Source: Devosia indica (lineage in GTDB: Bacteria > Pseudomonadota > Alphaproteobacteria > Rhizobiales > Devosiaceae). From it: a stretch of 64,000 nucleotides of DNA. Of the stretch, positions 17,663 through 26,326 are shown piece after piece; position 1 is the first letter of the stretch; every line of letters begins with the position of its first letter. The notes under the pieces were generated by a model that did not search any database, was not told the origin of the DNA, and saw only the letters and a program-made list of their open reading frames with translations. Location of the stretch: contig NZ_PYVZ01000005.1 of the NCBI RefSeq assembly GCF_003056405.1, positions 124,001-188,000 on the forward strand, written 5' to 3'. The position numbers and the translations under genes were made by a program.

Positions 17663-19465
17663 ATGTCCACTGCCGCTCAAAAGGGCCACAACCAGTTCGG
17701 CAACCTGCCCGTCTGGGACCTCAACGATCTCTATCCCGGCAAGGACAGCCCCGAATTCAAGGCCGCAATGGACCAGGCCAAGGCCCTCGCCACCGAATTC
17801 GAGGCCAAATACAAGGGCAAGCTGGCCGAACTGACCAAGTCCGGCCGTCTGATCGAGGCGATTAAGGACAGCGAGACGCTGGGCGATCTCACCGGCCGCA
17901 TCGGCTCGTTTGCCTTCCTGCAATATGCGCAGAAATCGACCGATCCGGACCGCGCCAAGTTCATGGGCGACACCAATGAAGCGCTGACCAATCTTTCGAC
18001 GCGCGTGCTGTTCTTCGAGCTTGAGCTTAACCGCATTGCCGATGCCGATCTGGACGCCGCGCTCGAAATGAATGCGGAACTGGCCCGCTACAGGACCTGG
18101 TTCGCCGATCTGCGCAAGGCCAAGCCCTATCAGCTCGACGACAAGCTCGAGGAGCTGTTCCACGACAAGTCTGTCACTGCCTATTCAGCCTGGAACCGCC
18201 TGTTTGACGAAACGCTGTCGAGCCTTGAATTCGCGGTGGACGGGGAAACGCTCAATCTCGAATCAACCCTGCATCTGCTCTCCGAAAAGGACGAGAACAA
18301 GCGCGAGGCCGCCTTCAAGGCACTGGCCACCACGTTCAAGGCCAATGGCCGGCTGTTCACCCACATCACCAATGTTTTGGCCAAGGACAAGGAGATCTCC
18401 GACCGCTGGCGCGGCTACAAGGATATTGCCGATAGCCGCCATATGGCCAATTCGGTCGAACGCGAAGTGGTCGATGCGCTGCAGGCCGCCGTCGAGGACG
18501 CCTATCCGCGTCTTTCGCACCGCTATTACAAGATGAAGGCCAAGTGGTTCGGCAAGGACAAGCTCAATGCCTGGGACCGCAATGCGCCCCTGCCCACCAG
18601 CGACGAGCGCATCTGGGATTGGGACAGTGCGGTCACCACCGTGCTCGACGCCTATGGTCGTTTTTCCCCTGAGCTGGCCGACGTCGCCAAGCCCTTCTTC
18701 GATTCAGGCTGGATCGACGCGCCCACTGGCAATGGCAAGCTCTCGGGCGCCTTTGCGCACCCGACCGTCCCCAGCGCCCACCCCTATCTGATGCTGAACT
18801 ATCTCGGGCGCACCCGCGATATCATGACGCTGGCCCACGAACTGGGCCACGGCGTGCACCAGCGCCTGGCGGCGGAACAGGGCCCGATCCTGGCCAATAC
18901 ACCCCTGACCCTGGCCGAAACCGCCTCGGTCTTTGGCGAAATGCTGACCTTCCGCGCCCTGCTCGATAAGACCACCGATCCGAAGCAGCGCTTTGCCCTT
19001 CTCTCGGGCAAGGTCGAGGACATGCTCAACACCGTCGTGCGGCAGATCGCCTTTTATGCCTTTGAACGCAAGGTGCACACCGCCCGCCGCCAGGGCGAAT
19101 TGCGCACCGAGGAGATCAACGCGCTCTGGCTCGAAGTTCAGGCCGAGTCCCTCGGTGACGGCATTATTGCCAATGAGGGCTACGAGACCTTCTGGGCCTA
19201 TATCCCCCATTTCATTCACTCGCCCTTCTATGTCTACGCCTATGCCTTTGGCGACTGCCTTGTGAAGTCGCTTTACGCACAGTATGAGAAGGCCAGTGAT
19301 GGCTTTGCGGAGCGCTATTTCGCGCTGCTCAAGGCCGGGGGGAGCAAGCATCATTCCGAACTTCTCGCGCCGTTCGGGCTCGATGCCAAAGATCCCCAAT
19401 TCTGGTCGCTCGGCCTGTCCATGATCGAGCGGTTGATTGACGAGCTGGAAGCCACCGCACCCTGA
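17663..19465 (+). CDS. pepF: M3-family oligoendopeptidase F
   Basis: This is a cytosolic zinc metallopeptidase that degrades short peptides. The 600 residues match the PepF length. The zinc motif HELGH lies in MTLAHELGHGVHQRLA (about residue 392), with the third ligand Glu in LAETASVFGEMLTFRALL. The N-terminal half (LPVWDLNDLYPGKDSPEF) is the usual PepF lid region. CCGGAGTCGTCC precedes the ATG. The gene stands alone, 50 bp before the small cytochrome oxidase subunit. Confidence 0.95.
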   Translation: MSTAAQKGHNQFGNLPVWDLNDLYPGKDSPEFKAAMDQAKALATEFEAKYKGKLAELTKSGRLIEAIKDSETLGDLTGRIGSFAFLQYAQKSTDPDRAKFMGDTNEALTNLSTRVLFFELELNRIADADLDAALEMNAELARYRTWFADLRKAKPYQLDDKLEELFHDKSVTAYSAWNRLFDETLSSLEFAVDGETLNLESTLHLLSEKDENKREAAFKALATTFKANGRLFTHITNVLAKDKEISDRWRGYKDIADSRHMANSVEREVVDALQAAVEDAYPRLSHRYYKMKAKWFGKDKLNAWDRNAPLPTSDERIWDWDSAVTTVLDAYGRFSPELADVAKPFFDSGWIDAPTGNGKLSGAFAHPTVPSAHPYLMLNYLGRTRDIMTLAHELGHGVHQRLAAEQGPILANTPLTLAETASVFGEMLTFRALLDKTTDPKQRFALLSGKVEDMLNTVVRQIAFYAFERKVHTARRQGELRTEEINALWLEVQAESLGDGIIANEGYETFWAYIPHFIHSPFYVYAYAFGDCLVKSLYAQYEKASDGFAERYFALLKAGGSKHHSELLAPFGLDAKDPQFWSLGLSMIERLIDELEATAP

Positions 19466-19515
19466 GTGGGACTTTCGGCGTAACACGAATAGACGACTAT
19501 ACTTTCGAGGACCCA

Positions 19516-19680
19516 ATGGCCAAAACGCGCCCCGAACACCACCCCGAGCCGGTACTGGAATCTGGTATGGACTACGCCGAACACGAGAAGACCTATAATG
19601 GCTTCATCACCGGCGTGAAGTGGTCGGTCTATGCCACCGCGGTGCTGATGATCATCCTCTATTTCGTGATCAATCCCTGA
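19516..19680 (+). CDS. aa3-type cytochrome c oxidase subunit IV
   Basis: This 54-residue gene has ATG at 19516 and TGA ending at 19680. The product has the family pattern: a soluble N-terminus with MDYAEHEKTYNGFITGVKWS and one transmembrane helix VYATAVLMIILYFVIN. It is the bacterial CoxIV accessory subunit of aa3 oxidase. The other oxidase genes are not in the window. A GAGGA site is six bases before the ATG. It precedes pntAA by 65 bp, an arrangement also known in other Hyphomicrobiales. Confidence 0.9.
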   Translation: MAKTRPEHHPEPVLESGMDYAEHEKTYNGFITGVKWSVYATAVLMIILYFVINP

Positions 19681-19745
19681 TCGCAGCATAATCCGCAGGC
19701 ACACGAAACGCGCCTGCCCCCGGGCAGGTGGGCAGGAGAGTTTCC

Positions 19746-21269
19746 ATGAAGATTGCCGTCTTGCGCGAACGGTTCGAAGGTGAAAGCCGCGTCGCGGCGA
19801 CACCCGAAACCGTCGCCAAATATATTGCACTGGGCGCAGAGATCGCCGTCGAAAAGGACGCCGGTACCGGTTCGCGCATTGCCGACGAACAGTTCAAGGA
19901 GGCTGGCGCCACCATCGGCGCTACGGCGGCAACCACCCTCAAGGGTGCCGATATCGTGCTCTGCGTGCGCCGTCCGGCGGCCGCTGATCTCAAGGGCGTC
20001 AACACCGGCGCCCTGTTGATCGGCGCGCTCGACCCTTATGGCAATGACAAGGACGTTGCAGCGCTCGCCAAGGCGGGTGTGGCGGCCATCTCCATGGAAT
20101 TCATGCCGCGCATCACCCGCGCGCAGGTCATGGATATCCTCTCCTCCCAGGCCAATCTGGCTGGCTATCAGGCGGTGATCGAGGCGGCTGCGGTGTTCGA
20201 CCGCGCCATGCCCATGATGATGACCGCAGCCGGCACGGTGCGTCCGGCCAAGGCCTTTGTGATGGGTGCCGGCGTGGCGGGCCTGCAGGCCATCGCCACC
20301 GCCAAGCGCCTTGGCGCCGTGGTTTCGGCCACCGACGTGCGTGCCGCAGCCGGTGAGCAGGTGGAATCGCTAGGCGGCAAATTCATCATGACCGACGCGC
20401 TCAAAGACGCGTCGGGCACCGGCGGCTATGCGCGCGAACTGACCAAGGACGAGCAGGCGGCCCAGGCCGAACTGGTCGCCGGGCACATTTCCAAGCAGGA
20501 CATTGTCGTCACCACCGCGCTCATTCCCGGTCGGCCTGCTCCCAAGCTGGTCACCAAAGCAATGGTCGAGAGCATGGCGCCGGGTTCGGTGATTGTCGAT
20601 CTGGCTGCCGAACGCGGCGGCAATGTCGAATTGACCCAGCCGGGCAAGGTCATCACCCATAATGGCGTGACCATTATCGGCTACACCAACCTGGCCGGTC
20701 ATATCCCGACCACCGCCAGCCAGCTCTATGCGCGCAATCTGCTCGCCTTCATCGACACCCTGGTCGACAAGAAGGAGAAAAAGCTCGCCATCAACTGGGA
20801 CGACGAACTGGTCAAGGCCACTGTGCTGACCCGCGAGGGCGCCGTGGTGCATCCAGCCTTCGCTGCGCCCCAGGCAGATACGGCACACGACCCCGAAGCC
20901 AAGCCGGCGCCAGCCAACAAGCCTGCCGCGAAAAAGGCTCCGGCCAAGGCCGACCTTGCCCATGATCAGGAGGCCAAACCGGCACCGGTCAAAAAACCTG
21001 CGACGCGCAAGCCGGCAGCAAGCAAATCCACGGCAAGCAAATCCGCTGCGGCGCCCAAACCCGATGTCGCCCACGACCCGGAAGCCAAGCCGGCCCCGCG
21101 CAGGACAGCGGCCCGCAAACCCGCCGCCAAAGCTGCTGCTGCCGAAGCGCACCCGCAGACGGATACGGCGGCCAAGGCACCCGCAGCCAAAAAACCGGCT
21201 GCCAGAAAGCCGGCAGCCAAGAAGCCCGCCGCCAAGAAACCTGCCGCCCCCGAGGGAGGAGACAAGTAA
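19746..21269 (+). CDS. pntAA: NAD(P) transhydrogenase alpha-1 subunit with long Lys/Ala/Pro tail
   Basis: This is the soluble NAD(H)-binding domain I of proton-pumping transhydrogenase, which makes NADPH at the membrane. ATG 19746 follows AGGAGAG; an earlier in-frame start at 19728 is unlikely. Residues 1-371 are a normal domain I (MKIAVLRERFEGESRVAATPE at the N-terminus, then VMGAGVAGLQAIATAKRLGA). Residues about 372-507 are an added tail with three copies of an AHD(P/Q)EAKPAP unit (near 380, 401 and 441) and PAAKKPAA/PAARKPAA runs. The tail ends just before pntAB and resembles histone-H1-like linkers. Confidence 0.95.
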   Translation: MKIAVLRERFEGESRVAATPETVAKYIALGAEIAVEKDAGTGSRIADEQFKEAGATIGATAATTLKGADIVLCVRRPAAADLKGVNTGALLIGALDPYGNDKDVAALAKAGVAAISMEFMPRITRAQVMDILSSQANLAGYQAVIEAAAVFDRAMPMMMTAAGTVRPAKAFVMGAGVAGLQAIATAKRLGAVVSATDVRAAAGEQVESLGGKFIMTDALKDASGTGGYARELTKDEQAAQAELVAGHISKQDIVVTTALIPGRPAPKLVTKAMVESMAPGSVIVDLAAERGGNVELTQPGKVITHNGVTIIGYTNLAGHIPTTASQLYARNLLAFIDTLVDKKEKKLAINWDDELVKATVLTREGAVVHPAFAAPQADTAHDPEAKPAPANKPAAKKAPAKADLAHDQEAKPAPVKKPATRKPAASKSTASKSAAAPKPDVAHDPEAKPAPRRTAARKPAAKAAAAEAHPQTDTAAKAPAAKKPAARKPAAKKPAAKKPAAPEGGDK

Positions 21270-21629
21270 ATGGAAGCTACAGCAGAAACTGTCGCCAACG
21301 CTGCGGCCGTGGCCCATGGGGCCATCGGCGGCGCCATCGACCCCTTCACCTTCCGCCTCGCCATCTTCGTGCTGGCAATCTTTGTGGGCTATTTCGTGGT
21401 CTGGAGCGTCACTCCGGCCCTGCATACCCCGCTGATGAGCGTGACCAACGCCATCTCCTCGGTAATCGTGGTGGGCGCCCTGCTCGCCGTCGGCGTGCAA
21501 CTTGCCAGTGATGCCAGTTGGGTCAGCAAACTCTTCGGCTTTATCGCCCTGGTGTTCGCAAGCGTGAACATCTTTGGCGGGTTCCTGGTGACCCAGCGCA
21601 TGCTGGCCATGTACAAGAAGAAGGGCTGA
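21270..21629 (+). CDS. pntAB: NAD(P) transhydrogenase alpha-2 subunit (membrane)
   Basis: This 119-residue membrane subunit provides the first helices of the proton channel. The sequence has three to four hydrophobic segments ([18 protein letters not shown], then [18 protein letters not shown], and [22 protein letters not shown]), matching the PntA C-terminal domain. ATG follows the pntAA stop codon directly, with GAGGGAGGAGACAAGTAA as an in-gene ribosome binding site. The split of PntA into two chains is usual in Alphaproteobacteria. Confidence 0.96.
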   Translation: MEATAETVANAAAVAHGAIGGAIDPFTFRLAIFVLAIFVGYFVVWSVTPALHTPLMSVTNAISSVIVVGALLAVGVQLASDASWVSKLFGFIALVFASVNIFGGFLVTQRMLAMYKKKG

Positions 21630-21634
21630 TCGAA

Positions 21635-23041
21635 ATGATCGACGCAAATATCGCCGCCCTTCTCTATCTGGTTTCGGGCGTTCTGTTCATCCTGGCCCTC
21701 CGGGGCCTGTCCCACCCATCCTCATCGCGCCAGGGCAATCTGTTTGGCATGATCGGCATGGGCATTGCCGTGGTCACCACGCTGATGGTGGCGGCCCCCG
21801 GCGATTTCATGAGCTGGCTGCTGATTATCGGCGGCCTCGCCCTCGGCGGTGGCATCGGCGCCTATATCGCCCGCTCGGTCAAGATGACCGACATGCCCCA
21901 GCTCGTGGCCGCTTTCCACTCGCTGGTCGGCCTTGCTGCCGTCTTCGTGGCCGCCGCCGCACTCTATGCCCCCGAGGCCTTCGGCATCGGTGAAGTCGGG
22001 GCTGTTCATGCCCAGGCGCTGGTTGAAATGTCGATCGGCACCGCCATCGGCGCGTTCACCTTTACCGGCTCGGTCATCGCCTTCGCCAAGCTCAACGGCA
22101 ATATGAGCGGCAAGCCGATTATCCTGCCCATGCGCCATCTCATCCATATTGCGATTGGGCTGGCCATCGTCCTGCTGGTCTGGGCCTTTACCGTCACCGG
22201 CAATCCCTGGCTGTTCTGGCTGATCACCATTCTTGCCCTGGTTCTGGGCGGTCTGATGATCATCCCCATTGGCGGCGCCGACATGCCCGTCGTGGTGTCC
22301 ATGCTCAATTCCTACTCGGGCTGGGCCGCCGCCGGCATCGGTTTCACCTTGGGCAACACCGCGCTCATCATCACCGGCGCCCTGGTGGGCTCCTCGGGTG
22401 CGATCCTGAGCTACATCATGTGCCGGGCGATGAATCGCTCGTTCATCTCGGTCATCCTGGGTGGCTTTGGCGGTGACACTTCTGGCGGCGCTGCTGCCGG
22501 CGAGGATGATCGTCCGGTCAAGCAGGGCGCCGCCGACGACGCAGCTTTCCTGATGAAAAACGCCGGCAAGGTCATCATTGTGCCAGGCTATGGCATGGCC
22601 GTCGCCCAGGCCCAGCACGCCCTGCGCGAAATGGCCGACCTGCTCAAGGCCGAGGGTGTCGAGGTCAAATATGCCATCCATCCGGTGGCCGGCCGTATGC
22701 CCGGGCACATGAACGTGCTCCTCGCTGAAGCCAATGTGCCCTATGACGAAGTCTTTGAACTCGAAGACATCAACTCCGAGTTCGCCCAGTCAGACGTGGC
22801 TTTCGTCATCGGCGCCAATGACGTGACCAACCCTTCGGCCAAGACCGACAAGACCTCACCGATCTACGGCATGCCGGTTCTCAACGTCGAGGACGCTGGC
22901 ACGGTGCTGTTCATCAAGCGTGGCATGGCGGCCGGCTATGCGGGCGTGCAGAACGAATTGTTCTTCCGCGACAACACCATGATGCTGTTCGGCGACGCCA
23001 AGAAAGTCACCGAAGATATTGTCAAGGCATTTGGCCACTAG
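21635..23041 (+). CDS. pntB: NAD(P) transhydrogenase beta subunit
   Basis: This is the membrane plus NADPH-binding subunit. I use ATG 21635, five bases after the pntAB stop, because MIDANIAALLYLVSGVLFILALRGLS is the family N-terminus; a longer in-frame reading from 21518 would overlap pntAB. The protein has 468 residues. The N-terminal half has about nine helices, and the C-terminal domain III carries VIIVPGYGMAVAQAQHALREM, HPVAGRMPGHMNVLLAEA and GANDVTNPSAKTDKTSPIYGMP. A perfect 11-bp hairpin begins 27 bp after the stop. Confidence 0.97.
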   Translation: MIDANIAALLYLVSGVLFILALRGLSHPSSSRQGNLFGMIGMGIAVVTTLMVAAPGDFMSWLLIIGGLALGGGIGAYIARSVKMTDMPQLVAAFHSLVGLAAVFVAAAALYAPEAFGIGEVGAVHAQALVEMSIGTAIGAFTFTGSVIAFAKLNGNMSGKPIILPMRHLIHIAIGLAIVLLVWAFTVTGNPWLFWLITILALVLGGLMIIPIGGADMPVVVSMLNSYSGWAAAGIGFTLGNTALIITGALVGSSGAILSYIMCRAMNRSFISVILGGFGGDTSGGAAAGEDDRPVKQGAADDAAFLMKNAGKVIIVPGYGMAVAQAQHALREMADLLKAEGVEVKYAIHPVAGRMPGHMNVLLAEANVPYDEVFELEDINSEFAQSDVAFVIGANDVTNPSAKTDKTSPIYGMPVLNVEDAGTVLFIKRGMAAGYAGVQNELFFRDNTMMLFGDAKKVTEDIVKAFGH

Positions 23042-23067
23042 AGCCTTGGATCTGCAACACAAAATCG

Positions 23068-23098
23068 AAGAAGCGCGGCCATGAGCGCCGCGCTTCTT
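23068..23098 (+). promoter_or_regulatory. Perfect 11-bp hairpin around the lysE-family start codon
   Basis: AAGAAGCGCGG (23068-23078) and CCGCGCTTCTT (23088-23098) are exact inverse complements. The 9-nt loop CCATGAGCG contains the ATG at 23081. The purine-rich GAAGAAG that could serve as ribosome binding site is inside the left arm. No T-run follows, so it is not a clear terminator. It may reduce initiation, or cap the 3' end of the pnt mRNA. Confidence 0.6.
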
Positions 23099-23689
23099 GC
23101 CTTTGCGCTGGCGAGCCTGCTGATCGAACTCACCCCCGGCCCCAACATGGCCTATCTTGCCATTCTGGCTGCCAATCGGGGCCGCCTCGCGGGCCTGGCG
23201 GCAGTCGCTGGCGTTGCACTGGGCCTTTCCGGCCTTGGCCTGTTGGCCGTTTTCGGCCTCGGCACGCTGGTGCTCGAGACGCCCTGGCTTTATCAGAGCC
23301 TGCGCTGGACCGGCGTGGCCTATCTGCTCTATCTCGCCTGGGAAGCCTGGCGCGATTCCCGCAAGCCCATTGAGGCCCTTGATCCAAACGAGGGCACCAG
23401 GCGCTTTTTCCTGCGCGGACTGATCACCAATCTGCTCAACCCCAAAGCCGCCCTGTTCTACGTCACGGTCATGCCCGGCTTTCTCTCGACCGCCACCACG
23501 CGCGAGGCCATGCTCTTCGGCGCGGTCTATGTGGTCGTGGCGACGCTGGTACATACCGGCGTGGTTCTGCTGGCCGGCACAGTCCAGCCCTTGTTGACGG
23601 CTCCCGCGCGGCGTCGGGTCATGGGGGCGGCCTTTGCCATATTGTTGATCGGCGTGGCCGGCTGGGTCGCTTATTCGACAGCTCTATAG
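23081..23689 (+). CDS. LysE-family amino acid/metabolite exporter
   Basis: This 202-residue inner-membrane protein has about five to six helices. The N-terminal ELTPGPNMAYLAILAANRGRLAGLAAVAG is the LysE/RhtB signature. FLRGLITNLLNPKAALFYVTVMPGFL is the second diagnostic block. The family exports amino acids or homoserine lactone-type compounds, and the substrate here is unknown. The start codon lies in the loop of a strong hairpin. It is 39 bp downstream of pntB. Confidence 0.92.
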   Translation: MSAALLAFALASLLIELTPGPNMAYLAILAANRGRLAGLAAVAGVALGLSGLGLLAVFGLGTLVLETPWLYQSLRWTGVAYLLYLAWEAWRDSRKPIEALDPNEGTRRFFLRGLITNLLNPKAALFYVTVMPGFLSTATTREAMLFGAVYVVVATLVHTGVVLLAGTVQPLLTAPARRRVMGAAFAILLIGVAGWVAYSTAL

Positions 23690-23749
23690 GGCAGCCGGTT
23701 TTCTCATGGCCTGGCTTGGCATAGTCTCGCCTTTTCAAGGGGGAGTACG

Positions 23750-25333
23750 ATGGCCAGAACAACGCGCAGACGCACCGCAGCGCCCGAGCCGGAGCCAATC
23801 AGGCGCCAGGCAATCGTCATCGTTCACGGTCAGGGTGAGCAGCGCCCAATGGGCACCATTCGTGACTTCGTCCACGCCCTCTGGCAGGACAATCCGCAGC
23901 TTGATACGCCAAACGAGGCCTATCCGCGCCCCCGCCCGATCTGGATCGTGCCCGATGACAAAAGCGGCCTCTATGAGCTGCAGCGCATCACCACCCCCGA
24001 GCATAACGGCCGGCGCACCGATTTCTTTGAGCTTTATTATGCCGATCTGCTCAACGCCACACCGGTGCGCAACCTCTGGCGCTGGATCCGGCGGCTGCTC
24101 TGGATCGATCCGGCCCATGTGCCCAGCCACATGCGCTGGCCCTGGGTCGTGTTCTGGATGCTCACCGTGCTGGCTGTCATCAGCGCCCTCGCCGCCATCC
24201 TGGCATTGCCCCAGGTCCTGGACACCCCATGGTACGACCATTTTGTCTCGCCCGATGCCTGGCGCGGCCATGTCATCAGCATCACGGCCCTGGCCCTGAT
24301 CCTGCTCCCGAAATTTTTCAGCCCGCTCGCCTTCATCAAGCGGCTACCACGGCAATTGCTGGTGCTCGTCATTGCCATCGGCATTCTCGACAGCTTCGGG
24401 TGGAACGGCCATGTCGCCAATCTGATGCTGCTGGGCACGCTGGCCTATCTGGCCGCGACGCTGCTACTGCCCTATTTCGGAGACGCGGCCAGCTATCTCT
24501 CGGCCCAGACCGAAACCGTGCAGAGCCGACAGGGTGTTCGCAATCGCGGCCTCGCCCTGCTCAAGGCCCTGCATGAAGATCCCGAATATGACCGCATCGT
24601 CGTGGTTGCGCACTCTTTGGGCTCGGTGCTGGCCTATGATCTGCTGCACATCCTCTGGCGCGAGGTGGGGCCTACCAAGGACAACCCACCGGGCCCTGAC
24701 GCCCTGGCCGCCTTCGCCGCACTGGACGCGTTTGTGTCCGACGCCCCCTCGCAGGCCTGGAACAGCGCGCAGATTGCCCAATACCAGACCTTGCAATGGA
24801 AGGCTTACCAGGCCCTGCGCCTGCAGAAGGGACAGCCCGGCTCCGAGACACAGTCAGGATGGAAGATTTCCGACCTCGTCACCCTTGGTTCGCCTCTCTC
24901 CAGCGCCGAATTTCTTGTCACCGACGGCAGCGCCGATTTTGCCCGCATGAAGACAGAGCGCGTCCTGCCCACTTCGCCGCCACAGGCCTATGACGAAACG
25001 CGCGGCACCATATATCCTGACCCGCAAAAGGGGCCGGTCGCCCACCACGCCGCCGTGTTCTCGGTGGTGCGCTGGACCAACCTTTTTGATCGCGTCGACT
25101 CCCCGCTGTTTCTTCTGGGTGACGCAATTTCCGGCCCCCTGGCCGGTGCCGATCGATTCGGCCCCGGCATCAGCGACCGCAAGGTCGAAATCACCTGGGG
25201 GCGGCTGGGTTGGCGGCTGTTCACCCACAATTTCTACTGGACGGACACCGCTGCGGAGGGCGAGCCACCGGCCGATCACATCACCGTTTTTCGCAACGCG
25301 GTGGGACTGGAACGGTCCACACCCGATCAATAA
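23750..25333 (+). CDS. Membrane-embedded alpha/beta-hydrolase-like protein
   Basis: This is a 527-residue protein without a close named family that I recognise. The N-terminus has an early strand-loop VIVHGQGEQRPMGTI, an oxyanion-loop-like motif. Three or four helices follow between about 129 and 245 (WVVFWMLTVLAVISALAAIL, ITALALILLPKFF, LLVLVIAIGI, NLMLLGTLAYLAATLLL). The lipase nucleophile motif VVVAHSLGSVLAYDLL places Ser at about residue 288. A later SDLVTLGSPLSSAEF could carry the acid. AGGGGGAGTACG precedes the ATG. It overlaps the convergent slyX by 7 nt. Confidence 0.75.
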   Translation: MARTTRRRTAAPEPEPIRRQAIVIVHGQGEQRPMGTIRDFVHALWQDNPQLDTPNEAYPRPRPIWIVPDDKSGLYELQRITTPEHNGRRTDFFELYYADLLNATPVRNLWRWIRRLLWIDPAHVPSHMRWPWVVFWMLTVLAVISALAAILALPQVLDTPWYDHFVSPDAWRGHVISITALALILLPKFFSPLAFIKRLPRQLLVLVIAIGILDSFGWNGHVANLMLLGTLAYLAATLLLPYFGDAASYLSAQTETVQSRQGVRNRGLALLKALHEDPEYDRIVVVAHSLGSVLAYDLLHILWREVGPTKDNPPGPDALAAFAALDAFVSDAPSQAWNSAQIAQYQTLQWKAYQALRLQKGQPGSETQSGWKISDLVTLGSPLSSAEFLVTDGSADFARMKTERVLPTSPPQAYDETRGTIYPDPQKGPVAHHAAVFSVVRWTNLFDRVDSPLFLLGDAISGPLAGADRFGPGISDRKVEITWGRLGWRLFTHNFYWTDTAAEGEPPADHITVFRNAVGLERSTPDQ

Positions 25334-25539
25334 TGCGGCGGTGGTCGCTCGGTCGCCGGATCAGCGATGTAGCTACCCGAACGCATTTGTTCTTCCAGCA
25401 TCGCCAGCTTCCTGGTCAATAGATCAATGCTCTGCCACTGCGCCGTCAGCGCCGCATTGAGCTCCTCGATGGTCTGGTCCTGATAGGCAACGCGCGTTTC
25501 CAGCGCCTCAATCCGCTCATTGTGTTCAACGCCGCTCAT
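25327..25539 (-). CDS. slyX: SlyX family protein
   Basis: This 70-residue coiled-coil protein has the SlyX pattern ERIEALETRVAYQDQTIEELN and WQSIDLLTRKLAMLEEQM, ending in a PPPHY tail, which is the hallmark of the family. Its function is unknown. The start is ATG 25539, with GGAG seven bases upstream; an extension to 25569 is unsupported. The 149-bp gap to the divergent membrane protein must hold both promoters. Confidence 0.9.
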   Translation of the reverse strand: MSGVEHNERIEALETRVAYQDQTIEELNAALTAQWQSIDLLTRKLAMLEEQMRSGSYIADPATERPPPHY

Positions 25540-25688
25540 TGGCCTTCTCCGTGCTCGGAATCCCCGCAATACGGGGCTTTCCGCGCATCTTCAAGGGGCG
25601 AGACGGCACCGGCAGATTGACGTATACGGAACCCTTCACGCCTGCCAGCCATTGATAGAGCACGATCCGCCAATGGGGAGCCGCGCAA

Positions 25689-26246
25689 ATGGCCACCACT
25701 GCAATGCTCGATCAGGCCGCTCACGGCCACCAGGACACCAACACTGCACCGCAGGCCGCTGCGCGGCTGGTGGTGTGTACCAGCCTGCCTCTGGGCATGT
25801 TTGGTCTGGCCCATCTTGGAGCCAGCGCGATTGGCCTGTTTCCCGTCTTTTTTGCGCCCTTCGGCCTGCCCAACTGGGGCGGCGCGGTCATGCACCTGGT
25901 CCAGCTCGCGCTACTGGGCAGCGCCTTTTGGGCGCTCACCGAACGGCTGACCCGTGGCACGGCGCGCCAGTGGCTGATCGGTCTGACGGCATTTTACGTC
26001 TTGCTGCCTTTCTTCACGCCCCTGCTCGACTCCCTGCAACTGGGACTGGTCTGCACGGCCCTGTTTCTGGGCACCATGGCCACAATGCGGCGCATCGGAC
26101 CTGCCGCCCCCCTGGCCGGCTGGCTGATGGCGCCGATGCTGGCCGCTACCGGTATCAGCGCGGCCCTGGGCCTGACCATTGCGGCTGCCTATAGCCCGCC
26201 CTTTGCCCTCATGCAGTCGGGCCACACTCAGCCACCAGCCGGATAG
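25689..26246 (+). CDS. Five-helix membrane protein, possibly a divergent TspO/MBR homologue
   Basis: This 185-residue inner-membrane protein has about five helices. The order FAPFGLPNW, a helix pair, LLPFFTPLLDSLQLGLVCTALFLGTMATMRR and a final GWLMAPMLAATGISAALGLTIA resembles the TspO fold (PLFF-like turn, then a helix with charged end, then the last two helices). Trp residues usual in TspO are mostly absent, so this is only a possible distant relation. The gene is flanked by slyX and a DsbA-family gene. Confidence 0.6.
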   Translation: MATTAMLDQAAHGHQDTNTAPQAAARLVVCTSLPLGMFGLAHLGASAIGLFPVFFAPFGLPNWGGAVMHLVQLALLGSAFWALTERLTRGTARQWLIGLTAFYVLLPFFTPLLDSLQLGLVCTALFLGTMATMRRIGPAAPLAGWLMAPMLAATGISAALGLTIAAAYSPPFALMQSGHTQPPAG

Positions 26247-26326
26247 TTACCTCAAAGTTCCCTCTTGCCAGCTTCCGCCCGGACCGCCATCTGGGCGGAA
26301 GGTGTTTGTTTGCCCGGAGGCTGTCC

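Noticed and set aside
19713..19728. CCTGCCC-CC-GGGCAGG hairpin before pntAA as a terminator of the CoxIV gene.
   Set aside because: The loop is too small and no T-run follows; it may affect pntAA initiation but the evidence is weak.
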